A DNA stretch of 64,000 nt from Cephalopachus bancanus (GCA_027257055.1 JAPVLO010000571.1:434001-498000); one strand, 5' to 3'; counted from the first letter of the stretch, positions 1 through 20,432 are shown. A program made the numbers and translations. Notes: generated by a model from the sequence alone, not told the origin.

Positions 1-262
1 CCACGCCTTTGGGAGGCTAAGGTGAGTGGATTGCCTGAGCCCGTGGGTTCGAGACCTGCCTGGGCAGCGAGACCTCATCTCTACAATAAATCAAAAAATC
101 AGACGGGCGTGGTAGCGCGCGCCTGTAATTCTGGCTACTCGGAAGGCTGAGGCGGAAGGATCGCCAGAGTCCAGCAGGTCGAGGCTGCGGTGGCCGCCCG
201 GCCACTGCACTCCAGTCTGGGCGACAGTGAGACTCCAACTCAAAAAAAAAAAAAAAAAAAAA
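1..262 (+). repeat. Alu, cut by the window edge
   Basis: Dimeric Alu in forward orientation ending in a poly(A) run at 242-262. It carries the short form TGGGCAGCGAGACC, the mark of the 5-base-deletion subfamily. Confidence 0.93.
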
Positions 263-433
263 TAGGCGGTTGTATGGAGGTGGAAAGAGAGCTAAGAAAT
301 GTTAGCTGAATGAATGCATGAGGGTGGAGGGTGAGAAGATAAATCGATTCAGAGCCTGGGGTTGGAAGGAGAAAGGAGGGGAGAAGGAAGGAGCCTCTAA
401 GGCTGAATCCACTGATTCGACAAATGTTTATCA

Positions 434-733
<300 letters not shown>

Positions 734-739
734 TTATCA

Positions 740-905
740 GGTGACTATTATGTACCAAGCCCTGTTCTGGGACACAGCATAGAGTGGTGAACAAGACAGT
801 CTCTGCTCCGAGGGGCTTACATTCTAGTGTGGGAAACAGAAGTGAACAAGTAGACACGCAAATAAGATCGTTTCACAGGGTGGGAGTGCTGGGATGAAAA
901 TAAGA
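740..905 (+). repeat. LINE-2 3' relic
   Basis: The order of phrases (ctattatgtaccaagccct, ttacattctagtg, then A-rich aataag) is that of the LINE-2 3' end. It ends about 40 bases before the CD19 PAX5 site. Confidence 0.55.
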
Positions 906-943
906 CAGTGTGGCAGGGAGGAGGCAAGTTTGTGGGCCTGAAG

Positions 944-966
944 AAAGGGGCCTGAGGCGTGACCAC
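944..966 (+). promoter_or_regulatory. PAX5 (BSAP) site of the CD19 promoter
   Basis: The bases GGGGCCTGAGGCGTGACC lie about 120 bases upstream of the CD19 start. They match, nearly base for base, the classical BSAP/PAX5 recognition site first defined on the human CD19 promoter (GCGTGACC core with an upstream GGGGC). No TATA box is seen nearby, in keeping with the known TATA-less CD19 promoter. The match is seen; function here is inferred from the human gene. Confidence 0.8.
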
Positions 967-1087
967 CCCTTCCTCTCAGGGGGACTGCCTGCCACCCCCA
1001 TGATACCCATGGTTCAGTGCCCTCCAGGCCCCCGCCTGCCCCAGCATCCCCTGCGCGCAGCTGGGTGCCCCAGGGAGTCTGGCCACC

Positions 1088-8482
<7,395 letters not shown>

Positions 8483-8815
8483 CCCCCAGGTGATCAGATG
8501 AGCTGGACTGCCCTAGGGAAGATGGAGAGGGAGAGACATAGGCAGGGAAGGCAGTGGGTGCTGGCTGTCAGGGCTCCCAGGGTCTGGTGGGCAGGGTGAC
8601 CCCTCCCCATCACCGTTTCTTCTACAGAGCCTGGACCTCCTCAGGCCCCCGGGAGCTGCACCTGACTCTGAAATCTAGGACCCCCAAGCAGACAATGTCA
8701 ACCTCCAGTGTAATGTTTCTGAGGATGTGTGCATTTGTATGTGTATGTGGCTACATGATGTGAAACCTCCAACCCCTTTCGCATCCCCCAAATAAACTCA
8801 GTGAGCTCTTTCAGT
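8483..8815 (+). other. CD19: CD19 3' untranslated region and poly(A) signal
   Basis: Exon 14 continues past the stop to a donor at 8489/8490, and a last untranslated exon starts at 8628 after tctacag. An AATAAA signal lies at 8791-8796, followed by a T/GT-rich stretch, so cleavage is expected near 8812-8830. The same structure, with the stop in the penultimate exon, is known for human CD19. Confidence 0.85.
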
Positions 8816-9013
8816 CCTATGATGTAGTGCCCTTGTGTGGGAAGGATGGAAAGGCGAGGATGGGTACATTCCTACCCTTCTGGACTCCCACAGTGGAGGG
8901 AGGGCTGCATTCCGTGTTCTGGACCCTCCTGTGGCCTATCTGTCACTCAGTGCCTCACCCACCCAATTCCTCACTGTCAGCCGCATTCTAGCCACCATAC
9001 CTGGCCTAGAACT

Positions 9014-9302
9014 CTTTTTTTTTTGAGTTGCAGTCTTACTCTATTGCCCAGGCTGGAGTGCAGTGGAACACTCACAGCCACCACAGCCTCGATCTGCTGG
9101 GCTCAGGTGATCTTTCCACCTCAGCCTTCCAAGTAGCTGGAACTACAGATGCGTGCCACCACACCCGGGTAATTTTTTTGATTTATTGTAGAGATGTCTC
9201 GCCAAGTTACCCAGGCTGGTCTCGAACCTCTGGGCTCAAGCAGTCCTTTCACCTCAGCCTCCCAAAGTGCTGGGATTACAGGCATGAGCCACTGCACCTG
9301 GC
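9014..9302 (-). repeat. Alu, first of a same-target pair
   Basis: Reverse Alu. Its target TAGAACTCTTTTT recurs after it and again after the next Alu (9007, 9303, 9607). Confidence 0.93.
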
Positions 9303-9316
9303 AAGAACTCTTTTTC

Positions 9317-9606
9317 TTTTTTTTTTTTTTGAGTTGGAGTCTCACTCTGTCACCCAGACTGGAGTGCAGTGGCCGCTCCCGGCCACCGCAGCCTCGACCT
9401 GCTGGGCTCCGGCGATCCTTCAGCCTTAGCCTTCCAAGTAGCTGGAACTACAGGCTCGCACTACCATGCCCAGCTAAGTTTTTGATTCATTGTAGAGATG
9501 AGGTCTCGCCAAGTTGCCCAGGCGGGTCTCGAACCCGCGAGCTCAGGCAATCCACTCACCTCAGCCTCCCAAAGGCGGGATTACAGGCTGAGCCACCGAG
9601 CCCGGC
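9317..9606 (-). repeat. Alu, second of a same-target pair
   Basis: Reverse, younger Alu than its neighbour, inserted in the duplicated target left by the first, 14 bases away. Confidence 0.93.
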
Positions 9607-9726
9607 TAGAACTCTTTTTCTTAATGCACCAGTTCTTTCTTCATAATATCCTGTTTTTGTTTTAGAGATTCCTTCTTCATCTGTAAACATTTCAAGCTTA
9701 CTCTGTCTGTAATAACATTACTACGA

Positions 9727-10018
9727 TGTGGCTGGTGTGGTGGCTCATGCTTGTAATCCCAGCGCTTTGGGAAAGCCAAGGCAGGAGAATTGCTTGAGCC
9801 CAGGAGTTCAAGAAAAGCCTTGGCAATATAGCACGACCTCATCTCTACATAAAAATTAGTCTGACATGTGGGTGCCTGTAGTCCCAGCTATTGGGGGGCG
9901 GCAAGGGGGTTGGAGGCAGAAGGATCACTTGAGCCTAAGAGGTCAAGACTGTGGGGCGCCATGATCGAGTCACTGCTCTCCAGCCTAGGCTAGAGAGTGA
10001 GATCCTGACTCAAAACAG
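9727..10018 (+). repeat. Alu
   Basis: Forward, older Alu ending at gagatcctgactcaaaacagc; AACATTA on both sides is a likely target duplication. Confidence 0.88.
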
Positions 10019-10030
10019 CAAAAACATTAA

Positions 10031-10377
<347 letters not shown>

Positions 10378-10926
10378 CATTTTATCTTTACAATAGTCCT
10401 GTGAGGAAGATACACTAAAATTATCATCAATTTACAGCTGAAGAGACTGTGGCATAGAGAGAAGTTAAATACTTCAGTTGCTAACTGACCTTAGGCAACT
10501 TAACCTCTCTGACCCTGTTTCCCCAATTATAAAATTGCATTAGGTAGAAGGCATGGTGTGGTATTATCTTACAGTGGTGTGAATTCTCCCCTGGCTCATG
10601 GTGTCACCATGGACTTCATGTTTCTCCTGCCTGTGAGTTCCCAGGGCCCCAGTGACATTCCCTGGGGCCAGCTTGCTTTGGCTTCTGTCACAGTCTTACA
10701 GGTTGCACAGGTTTCTGACACTTTATTCATGAGTTCCTCAGAGCGGGTTTTTGCACCAGAAATGTGGTCTGAATCCAGGCCTATACTTTTGTGAACCTTG
10801 GAATTCTGATTGCCTGTGATGGCTTTTTCCATCCATTGCCTGTTGGGTAGCTAGCTTCCATGGTTCATGCCGGAGGCTGGGGATGGATTTTTTTTCTCCA
10901 TCTTCTGTTCCCAGAAGACAGAGCCT
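10378..10926. repeat. MIR relic then unassigned sequence
   Basis: 10378-10545 reads like MIR sequence (cctgtgaggaagatac, acagctgaagagactg, cttaacctctctgaccctg). The rest, to 10926, is unique; I see no gene in it. Confidence 0.5.
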
Positions 10927-11196
10927 TTTTTTTTTTTTGAGATGGAGTTGCCCAGAGTGCTGTGGCACGGTCATGGCAGCCTTGACCTGCTGGGTTTAGG
11001 CAATCTTTTCCACCTCAGCCTTCGAAGTAGCTGGACCTACAGACACATACTACCACACCCAGCTAGCTTTTGTGATTTTATTATAGAGACGTCTCACCAA
11101 GTTGCCCAGACTGGTCTCGAATCCCCGGGCTCAGGCAATCCTCTCGCCTTGGCCTCCCAAAGTGCTGGGATTACAGGCTGAGTCACTGCGCCTGGT
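10927..11196 (-). repeat. Alu
   Basis: Reverse Alu with an internal deletion in the right arm, closed by gagtcactgcgcctggt. Confidence 0.88.
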
Positions 11197-11225
11197 TATT
11201 TTTTTTCTTTCCCTTAGCCTCTTTT

Positions 11226-11511
11226 TTTTTTTTTTTTTGAGTTGGAATCTCACTCTGTCGCCCAGACTGGAGTGCAGTGGCTGCTCCCGGCCACCGCAGC
11301 CTCGACCTGCTGGGCTCCGGCGATCCTTCCTCCTCAGCCTTCCGAGTAGCTGGAATTACAGGCATGCGTTACCACGCCCGGCTGATTTTTTGATTTATTG
11401 TAGAGATGGGGTCTCGCTGCCCAGGCAGGTCTCGAACCCGCGGGCTCAGGCAATCTACTCACCTCAGCCTCCCAAAGGCACGGGATTACAGGCTGAGCCA
11501 CCGAGCCCGGC
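11226..11511 (-). repeat. Alu, 5-base-deletion subfamily
   Basis: Reverse Alu reading GGTCTCGCTGCCCAGG, that is without CAAGT. Target TAGCCTCTTTTT duplicated at 11215 and 11512. Confidence 0.93.
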
Positions 11512-11822
11512 TAGCCTCTTTTTTTTTTTTCCTTTCTGGTCTCACTATGTTGCCCACGCTGAACTTGCACTCTCGGGCTTGAGCACTCCTACCTCAGTTT
11601 CCCGGGAAATTGGGATTGCAGGACGCTGGTTTAAGGCAGTTTTTCAGCTCCCAGCTTTCTGCAGGGAGTTCAGTTTCAGCTCTCTGCTCTTCCTGGGGCC
11701 TTAACCTTGACCTCTGTCCCCATGTGGGCGTTAAAACTCCAATCTAAGGCTTCCAAGATTTTAGCACTCCCGTGGGTTGCTTGACTTCAACCACACACCC
11801 CCACCAATATGGCTTTGATATC
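11512..11822. repeat. Alu scrap and unassigned sequence
   Basis: 11537-11622 is a degraded reverse Alu right-arm piece (cactatgttgcccacgctg onward). 11623-11822 shows no gene or family that I recognise. Confidence 0.5.
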
Positions 11823-12115
11823 CTTTTTTTTTTTTTTTTTTGAGTTGGTGTCTCTGTCACCCAGGCTGAAGTGCAGTGGCACACTCACAGCCATCCCTGT
11901 GTTGACCTGCTGGGCTCCGGGGATCCTTCTGCCTCAGCCTTCCAAGTAGCCAGAACTACAGGCGTGCACTACCATGCCTGGCTAATTTTTGATGTATTGT
12001 AGAGATGAGATCTCGCCAAGTTGCCTGGCTGGTCTCGAACCCGTGGACTCAGGCAACCCACTCGCCACAGCCTTCCAAAGTGCTGAGATTATAGGCTGAG
12101 TCACTGAGCCCAACC
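11823..12115 (-). repeat. Alu
   Basis: Reverse Alu from a long T run to gagtcactgagcccaaccc. Confidence 0.92.
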
Positions 12116-12192
12116 CAATTTCCTTTTTTATTTCTGATACCGAGAAGATTCTGTCTTGTTTTGAGCTCAGCTATCAATTGAGAAAAAAAAAA

Positions 12193-12785
12193 GGCCAGGT
12201 GCAATAGTTTATGCCTGTAATCCCAGCACTTTGGGAGGTTGAGGTGGGAGGATCCATCACTTGAGTTTGGGAGTTTGAGACAAGCCTGGACAGCATACCA
12301 AGACCTTGTCTCTACAAAAAAAATTTTTTTAAAAGTTAGTTGTGCCGGGCTCGGTGGCTCAGCCTGTAATCCCGCGCCTTTGGGAGGCTGAGGTGAGTGG
12401 ATTGCCTGAGCCCGTGGGTTCGAGACCCGCCTGGGCAGCGAGACCTCATCTCTACAATAAATCAAAACAAATCAGCCGGGCGTGGTAGCGCAAGCCTATA
12501 ATTCCGGCTACTCGGAAGGCTGAGGCGGAAGGATCGCCGGAGCCCAGCAGGTTGAGGCTGCGGTGGCCAGGAGCGGCCACGGCACTCCAGTCTGGGCGAC
12601 AGAGTGAGACTCCAACTAAAAAAAAAAAAAAAAAAAAAGTTAGTTGTGTACCTATAGTTGAAGCTACTTAGGAGGCTGAGGTAGTAGGATTGCTTGAGCC
12701 CAGGAGTTTGAGGCTGCTGTGAGCTATAATTGTGCCACTGCATTCTGTCCTGGCCAACAGAGCAAGACCCTGTCTCTAAAAAAAA
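12193..12785 (+). repeat. Older Alu split by a younger Alu
   Basis: Forward Alu whose left arm (12193-12344) and right arm (12649-12785) are separated by another element. The split falls in the middle A-rich region. Confidence 0.9.
12345..12634 (+). repeat. Young Alu nested in an older Alu
   Basis: Forward 5-base-deletion Alu (TGGGCAGCGAGACC) flanked by a perfect duplication AAAAGTTAGTTGTG at 12331-12344 and 12635-12648. Confidence 0.94.
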
Positions 12786-12805
12786 TTAATTAAAAAAATT
12801 TTTAA

Positions 12806-13107
12806 GGCCAGGCATGGTGGTTCATGCCTATAATCCTAGCACTTTGGGAGGCTGAGGTGAGAGGACTGCCAGAGCCCACGGGTTCAAGACCAGCCTGGGC
12901 AACTTGGTGAGCCCTCATCTCTACAACAAATAAAATAAATTAGCCGGACTTGGTGGCGCATGCCTGTAGTTCCAGCTACTTGTAAGGCTGAGGTGGAAGG
13001 AGTATCTGAGCCCAGTGGGTCAAGGCTGTGGTGGTCGTGAGTGTGCCATTGCGCTCCAGTCTGGGCACAATGAGTCTCCAGTGAGACTCTGACTCAAAAA
13101 AAAAAAA
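12806..13107 (+). repeat. Alu
   Basis: Forward Alu, from ggccaggcatggtggttc to a poly(A) run. Confidence 0.9.
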
Positions 13108-13140
13108 TAGAAATAAAAATAAAAACAAACCAACAAAAAA

Positions 13141-13790
<650 letters not shown>

Positions 13791-15067
13791 CCTAGCCTTT
13801 TTTCTAACTATCTCCTGTCTCATTCCCCCCTCTGGAGTAGTAACCCTAACTGCCATTAGGGAGTGAGGATGATGACCAGTCTGGCTACTTCCTGCTGATC
13901 ATGGGCGTCCTTTGGGGCCGGCAGCTAGGGATCCTCGGGAGGATGATCTAAAGGCCCTCCATAGAAAGAAGCTTGCATGCAAGGTTCCACCTGCATCATC
14001 ATTTGGAGTTTGATGGCTTCTAGGCCAGAAGAAGCAAACTTTACAAGAAAGTTAACCATTACATGGACCAAACACAAACAATACAACAAAAGGGGCTATT
14101 AAGGGAAAAACACATTGGAGAGTGTAAATCCCTAGAGAGAATAAAAAAGATTGTAACCAACTGGGTCCTGAAACCATCTGTTCTTGTAAAGAGTCAATGA
14201 TTTTGTTATTGTTTTATAACCTGTAAAGTCTCTTTTACTTGGGAGGAAGTGTTAATATGGAAACAACAAGTTTCATTTAATAATGCGCATGGTCCTCCAC
14301 ATTCCCCTGGCCGTGAGCATAGCCAACGTTTGAATAATTACCCTGTTGAGCCACATGCGTAATGGAGGGTGAGAGAGGGTGCTTATAAGAAGCTAGGACT
14401 AGCCAGGCTCGGTGGCTCAGCCTGTAATCCCACGTCTTGGGAGGTTGAGGTGAGTGGATTGCCTGAGCCCGTGGGTTCGAGACACACCTGGGCAACTTGG
14501 CGAGACCTCATCTCTACAATAAATAAAAAAATTAGCTAGGCGTGGTAGCGCATGCCTGTAATTCCGGCTACTCGGAAGGCTGAGGCGTAAGGATCACTGG
14601 AGCCCAGCAGGTCGAGGTTGCGGTGGCCGGGAGCAGCCACTGCACTCCAGTCTGGGCGACAGAGTGAGACTCCAGCTCAAAAAAAAAAAAAAAAAGAAGC
14701 TAGGACTAATGATACTAAAAACAGGAAGCAAGAGAAAATAGGCATTGTGCTTGTTCCTGTGAGGGAAATTTCTAAGGAAGAAAACAATCCCATGGATGCT
14801 CAGGATTAAGGGGTCCTGGACAGAGACGTCTACAGGTACAATTGAGATGAAAACAAAGGCAGCAAGTGCGGGTAAACCATCAGGAGAAAATTCATAGGCA
14901 GTAAGTAGTGGCACTTATCTTTTACAATCTTTAGTTTGATTCTGTATGCTCTTCCAGGTCAGCTGGGGCAGCTTCCGAACTCCATGCTTTCACTCTAGTG
15001 TGATGGTTCCACAAGTCTATTCCAGTAACCCTCCTTACCTTCTGTTGCACCCCACGTTCGGACTCCA
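13791..15067 (-). mobile_element. Probable endogenous retrovirus internal remnant, antisense
   Basis: This non-Alu stretch (interrupted by the Alu at 14402-14694) sits beside an LTR. On the minus strand, a sequence like a tRNA-Lys primer site (TGGAGTCCGAACGTGGGG, 15050-15067) lies 4 bases from the LTR edge; what follows to the left would be leader and degraded internal DNA. No gag, pol or env frame survives that I can recognise, so the copy is dead. Class II is suggested only by the primer site. Confidence 0.45.
14402..14694 (+). repeat. Alu inside the retroviral remnant
   Basis: Forward young Alu with perfect target duplication AGAAGCTAGGACTA (14388-14401 and 14695-14708). Confidence 0.94.
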
Positions 15068-15071
15068 AAAC

Positions 15072-15735
15072 TGATAAGGATTTTTCAGGTCAGCCTGGGC
15101 TTCGAGAGTGTCAGCTAAATGGGTCGGCCAGCCAAGCTCCAGAGGGGGTCGTCAAGGGGCTGGTAAGCCTAGCCCCAGAAGTGTCAGCTCTAGTGGGCTG
15201 GCAAGCCAAGCCCTGAGAATGTTGCTGTTCGGTAGGCTGGCGAGCCTAGCCCTCGGAGTGTTGGCTGTAATGAGCTGGCAAGCCAGGCCCTGAAAGTGTC
15301 GCTGATTCAGTGGGCTGGTAAGCCTAGCCCTCCGAGTGTCTCAGCTTCGGAGTCTCACCTTTTGCCGGCAGCTCTCCTGGTTCAGCCGGCTCCAGTGATT
15401 TTCTGCAGTCCTTCAGGTCGCAGCTCTTCAGGGTCGAGGTTCTTGTCTCATGCCCAGGAAGAATGAGGCACACGGCTGGCTGGAAAGTGACAAAGCAGGA
15501 TTTATTGAGAGGACAGAGAAGGTCCTACAGTGGGAGGGGACCCGATGGGGTTACCCCCTGCTTTTTTTTTTTTTTTTGAGGAAGGGTCTCTGTTGCCCAG
15601 GCTGGAGTGCAGTGGCACAATCACTGCTCACTGCAGTGCCCCTTTTATGTTTTGCTTAATGTATGTGTTTGTGTTATGAACTTGGAGTATGTCCTTGGGC
15701 TTCTATCTTAAATACAAGTCCCTGTGACTCAGAAA
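15072..15735 (-). mobile_element. Antisense retroviral LTR with long repeat-bearing U5
   Basis: On the minus strand, a TATA-like ACATAAAAGG (15641-15650) is followed by AATAAA (15501-15506) and ends in CA at 15072, next to the primer site. A short reverse Alu (about 15559-15640) has landed between TATA and poly(A) signal. The right edge is uncertain. The U5 part would be about 400 bases and contains a minisatellite. Confidence 0.5.
15108..15350. repeat. Alternating minisatellite, about six units of 35-42 bases
   Basis: Units share GGGCTGGYAAGCC(A/T)AGCCC and a gtgtcagct-like spacer. Versions with GCCAAGC and GCCTAGCC alternate, which points to growth of a two-unit repeat. Confidence 0.7.
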
Positions 15736-15740
15736 AAAAA

Positions 15741-16030
15741 GATTGGGTGTGGTGGCTCATGCCTGTAATCCCAGCACTTTGGGAGGTGGAGGCGAGAGGA
15801 TTGCCTGAGCCTAGGGGTTTGAGACCAACCTGGGCAACTTGGCAAGACCTCGTCTCTACAATAAATCAAAAAATTGGCTGGGTGTGGTTGTGCACCCCTG
15901 TGGTTCCAGCTACTTGGAAGGCTGGGGCGGAAGGACCACCTGAGCCCAGCAGGTAGAGGCTGCGGTGGCTGTGAGCATTCCACTGCACTCCAACCTAGGT
16001 GATAGAGTGAGACTCCCACTTAAAAAAAAA
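15741..16030 (+). repeat. Alu
   Basis: Forward Alu from gattgggtgtggtggctc to a short A run. Confidence 0.92.
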
Positions 16031-16851
16031 ATCTGGGTCTGTCTCAGCATGTACTCATCACCACTACTCCCGCCCCAGGTCTTCACAATGCCATAATCCC
16101 TTACTTTACCCCTCAGCTAAAATAAGTTCTCCACATTGCCACAATCCCTACCATTCCCTACTGCCTTCCCCGCAGCCTCCTTCATTCATTTCGGTGTCCT
16201 GCTTGTGGTCACGTGACTCCTGCTGAAAGCTTCCTGCCTTCTTGGGGTTGGATCCTTGTCTTAGTCACCTCTGGCCCTGCTACCCAGCCAGGGGATGGCA
16301 AAGGACAGCAGCTCAGGAAATGATGGGGGGAAGAGAAGAGGAGTAACGAGGGGTTGTAAGAAGTGCTGGTGTGGAAGTGGTGGCTGCTTCATCCATTCAG
16401 GGTGCCGAGGAGCAGACACCCTGTGGGCTCTTGGGGAAGCTGAGGTGGGAACAGCAGTGTGCTACTCCAGCCCAGTGCTCTGGAATCAGACTGTCTGGGT
16501 AGAATCCCAGCATCACCCCTTTCTGTGACTCAAGCTCTCTGTGCTGTAGGTCCCAGGTCTGTAAAATAGGGATAATAATTAGAGCTTCCTAATTTACATG
16601 GTTTAATCGACAGGTAAAGCACATGCCGGTGACATAGTAAGGACTCACACATGAGCCATTATTTTATTTGGCATTTATTAAGAGCCTACTGTGTGCCAGA
16701 AGGCACCAAAGCCACTGTGTAGAGAAATCTGCCCAGGAAGAAGACACACTCCAAAGCTTCTCAGCTTTCTGTCCCCTGACCTGTTTTTGTTTTGTTTTGT
16801 TTGGCAGGGCCTGGAACAATTTTTTTGAGGGGGAGGGCAGAAGAGTTGTTT
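16031..16851 (+). repeat. Mostly unique DNA with a MIR relic
   Basis: 16470-16602 reads as MIR (tctggaatcagactgtctgg, then tctgtaaaatagggataat). 16670-16712 is a LINE-2-like scrap. The rest holds no gene that I can support. Confidence 0.5.
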
Positions 16852-17540
<689 letters not shown>

Positions 17541-17800
17541 CACTTTGAGCTCTTGAGCAGGACTTGGGAAAAGACTTGAGGGGAGTTTTCAGCCTAACCT
17601 CAGGCCACCCCTTGCTTCCTTGGTTTGCAGTGGTCTCCCAGGTGGGGCCCAAGGTGCACCCAACAGAAGGGCCTTTGGTGCATTCCCGATGCTTCCAGCC
17701 TGGCTGCGGAGGGGCTGAAATAAGTCCATGGAGCTCCTGGTCCAGGAACTTTTGGTCCTTGGAAAATAGCGCCATCTGCTGAGTGCTGTGTGCCCGCAGT
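17541..17800. other. Unassigned intergenic stretch
   Basis: Unique sequence between Alus with no open frame of note, no splice-paired exon and no repeat family that I recognise. Confidence 0.5.
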
Positions 17801-18040
17801 CTTTTTTTTTTTTTTTTTTTTGAGTTGGAGTCTCACTCCGTCACCCAGACCGGAGTGCAGTGGCATGCTCCCAGCCACCGCAGCCGCGACCTGCTGGGCT
17901 CCGGCGATCCTTCTGCCTCAGCCTTCCAAGTAGCTGGAACTGCAGACGCGCTACCACGACCGGCTAATTTTTTGATTTATTGTAGAGATGAGGTCTCACC
18001 AAGTTGCCCAGGTGGGTCTCGAACCCGCGAACTCAGGCGC
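17801..18040 (-). repeat. Truncated young Alu
   Basis: Reverse Alu that stops at gaacccgcgaactcaggcg, lacking the last 60 or so bases of its 5' head. Flanking GCAGTC/CTCAGTC may be the target copy. Confidence 0.88.
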
Positions 18041-18255
18041 CCTCAGTCCTGACCTTGTCTAAGTCTGCATGGGGAGATCATAAGTGCGGGACTGAGTAGG
18101 GGTGTATTTGCAGGGTATATCATGAGGCTGCGGTTGTGGAGCTGTACGGAATTGAAACTGCCCACATAAATTTAATATCAGGAACGGGTAATAGCTGTAA
18201 AAGCGACTCCAGCCCCGAAAAGCTGCAGCTGTCGTTAGAATTTAACAAATATCTG

Positions 18256-18542
18256 GCTGGGCGCAGTGGCTTAAGCCTGTTATCCTAGCACTTTGGGAGG
18301 CTAAGGCGAGAAGATTGCCTGAGCTCACCAGTTCGAGACCAGCCTAGGCAACTTGGTGAGACCTCACCTCTACAATAAATAAAAAAATAGGCCAGACATG
18401 GTGGCACGCGCCTGATGTTCCAGCTACTTGGAAGGTTGAGGTGGAAGGATCATCTGAGCCCAGCAGATCGAGGCTGCGGTGGCCGGGAGTGTGCCACTGC
18501 GCTGGGTGACAGAGTGAGACTCCAACTCTAAAAAAGAAAAAA
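18256..18542 (+). repeat. Alu, first of three at one target
   Basis: Forward Alu between two identical 18-base copies GAATTTAACAAATATCTG (18238-18255 and 18543-18560). Confidence 0.94.
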
Positions 18543-18560
18543 GAATTTAACAAATATCTG

Positions 18561-18993
<433 letters not shown>

Positions 18994-19000
18994 GAATTTA

Positions 19001-19291
19001 GCCGGGCTCGGTGGCTCAGCCTGTAATCCCGCGCCTTTGGGAGGCTGAGGTGAGTGGATTGTCTGAGCCCGCGGGTTCAAGACCCACCTGGGCAACTTGG
19101 CGAGACCTCATCTCTACAATAAATCAAAAATCAGCCGGGCGTGGTAGCACGCTCCTGTAATTCCAGCTACTCGGAAGGCTGAGGTGGAAGGATCGCCGGA
19201 GCCCAGCAGGTCGAGGCTGCGGTGGCCAGGAGCGGCCACTGCACTACAGTCTGGGCGACGGAGTGAAACTCCAACTCAAAAAAAAAAAAAA
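19001..19291 (+). repeat. Young Alu, third in the stack
   Basis: Forward young Alu between GAATTTA (18994-19000) and GAATTTAACAAATCTG (19292-19307), again using the same target word. Confidence 0.93.
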
Positions 19292-19307
19292 GAATTTAAC
19301 AAATCTG

Positions 19308-19505
19308 TTGTTTCTAAGTTTACTTTCACTCCAACAGAAGGCAATTGATTGTCTTCATGTCTTGACCCCTGGAGAGAGGGGGAGGCCATCCCCAAAGACT
19401 GATAAACATATTCTTCTTTAAATAACAGGCATAGACTGCTTGAGGACAAAAGTGGCTCCAATCTCCAGGGACTACACATTCCCTATACCTTCCTCCTAAA
19501 CTATC
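19308..19505. other. Unassigned intergenic stretch
   Basis: Unique sequence; nothing coding or regulatory recognised. Confidence 0.5.
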
Positions 19506-19790
19506 TTAGTCAGGCACGGCAACTCACGCCTATAATCCCAGCATTTTGGGAGGTGGAGGTGAGAGGATTCCCTGAGCCTAGGAGCTCAATACTAGCCTGG
19601 GCAACATGGTGAGACCTCGTCTCTTCAATAAATCAAAAAATTAGTCAGGCATGGTGGTGCATACCAGTCGTCCCAGCTACTCAGGTCACTGGAGCCCAGC
19701 AAGTTGAGGCTGCAGTAGCCCTAATAGTGCCACTGCACTCCAGCCTGGGTGACACAGTGAAACTCTAATTCAATAATAATATTAGTAGTA
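19506..19790 (+). repeat. Alu with ATA-rich tail
   Basis: Forward Alu whose tail has decayed to an AATAATATTAGTAGTAATAA run. Confidence 0.9.
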
Positions 19791-19837
19791 ATAATAATAA
19801 CTACCTTTATAATGGCTCACTACCCAGTGGTGGCAGC

Positions 19838-20251
19838 TGATGATTACAGTACTTGCTTTATAGGTAGCATCTATTGCAAAGCCAAGGAGTGGTATTTGAG
19901 ATATTTCTCAGACTCTGGTGGATCTGAGGCCCCACCCAGGCTCCAAACGAATACCAGGAAGTTGACTCCACCAGTCCTGTGATGCCCCTCCCAGAAATTG
20001 GCTCTTGCGAGAGGAAGACAAATCTTTACACCTTCCATGACATCGTCAACCAATCAGCAGTCTCTATCCACCCACCAAATACCCTTTAAAAACCCTATCT
20101 TCTGAATTTTCAGGGAGGCAGATTTGAGAAATATCTCAAATTGTCTTTCTTACTCAGCTGCTTTGCAATATTAAACTCTCTCCACCATAGTGGCTGCATC
20201 AGTCTTGGTTTTTCTGGGCAGTGGGCGTAAGAACCCATTCAGGCTGTAACA
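19838..20251 (+). mobile_element. Solo LTR, endogenous retrovirus
   Basis: Forward LTR architecture: CCAAT (20050-20054), TATA-like TTTAAAAA (20085-20092), poly(A) signal variant ATTAAA (20170-20175), and an end at TGTAACA (20245-20251) after a CAGTGGGCGTAAGAACCC segment typical of class I LTRs. The left edge is approximate. A 16-base inverted repeat lies inside. No internal retroviral sequence adjoins it. Confidence 0.6.
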
Positions 20252-20432
20252 AGATGGGGTGTGGGCAGTGGTCAGGATGCTGTTCTGGATGGATGTGTGA
20301 GAGGCATGTGGAATCGAGCATGTGCTGTGTGGGTATCCTGTGCAAAGTGTGGTCTGGGATGCATGTGTTTGGTGTCAGGGGCTATTTGGTTGGAGGCAAA
20401 TGGGAAGCGTGTAGTGTTGAAAGGGTGTGTTG
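20252..20432. other. TG-rich unassigned stretch
   Basis: Repeated tgtg-containing words (gcatgtg, gtgtgagaggcatgtgg) without a clear period. No gene seen. Confidence 0.45.

Noticed and set aside
11102..11704. 200-codon frame
   Set aside because: It translates reverse Alus ([12 protein letters not shown] type); the same false protein recurs at dozens of sites.
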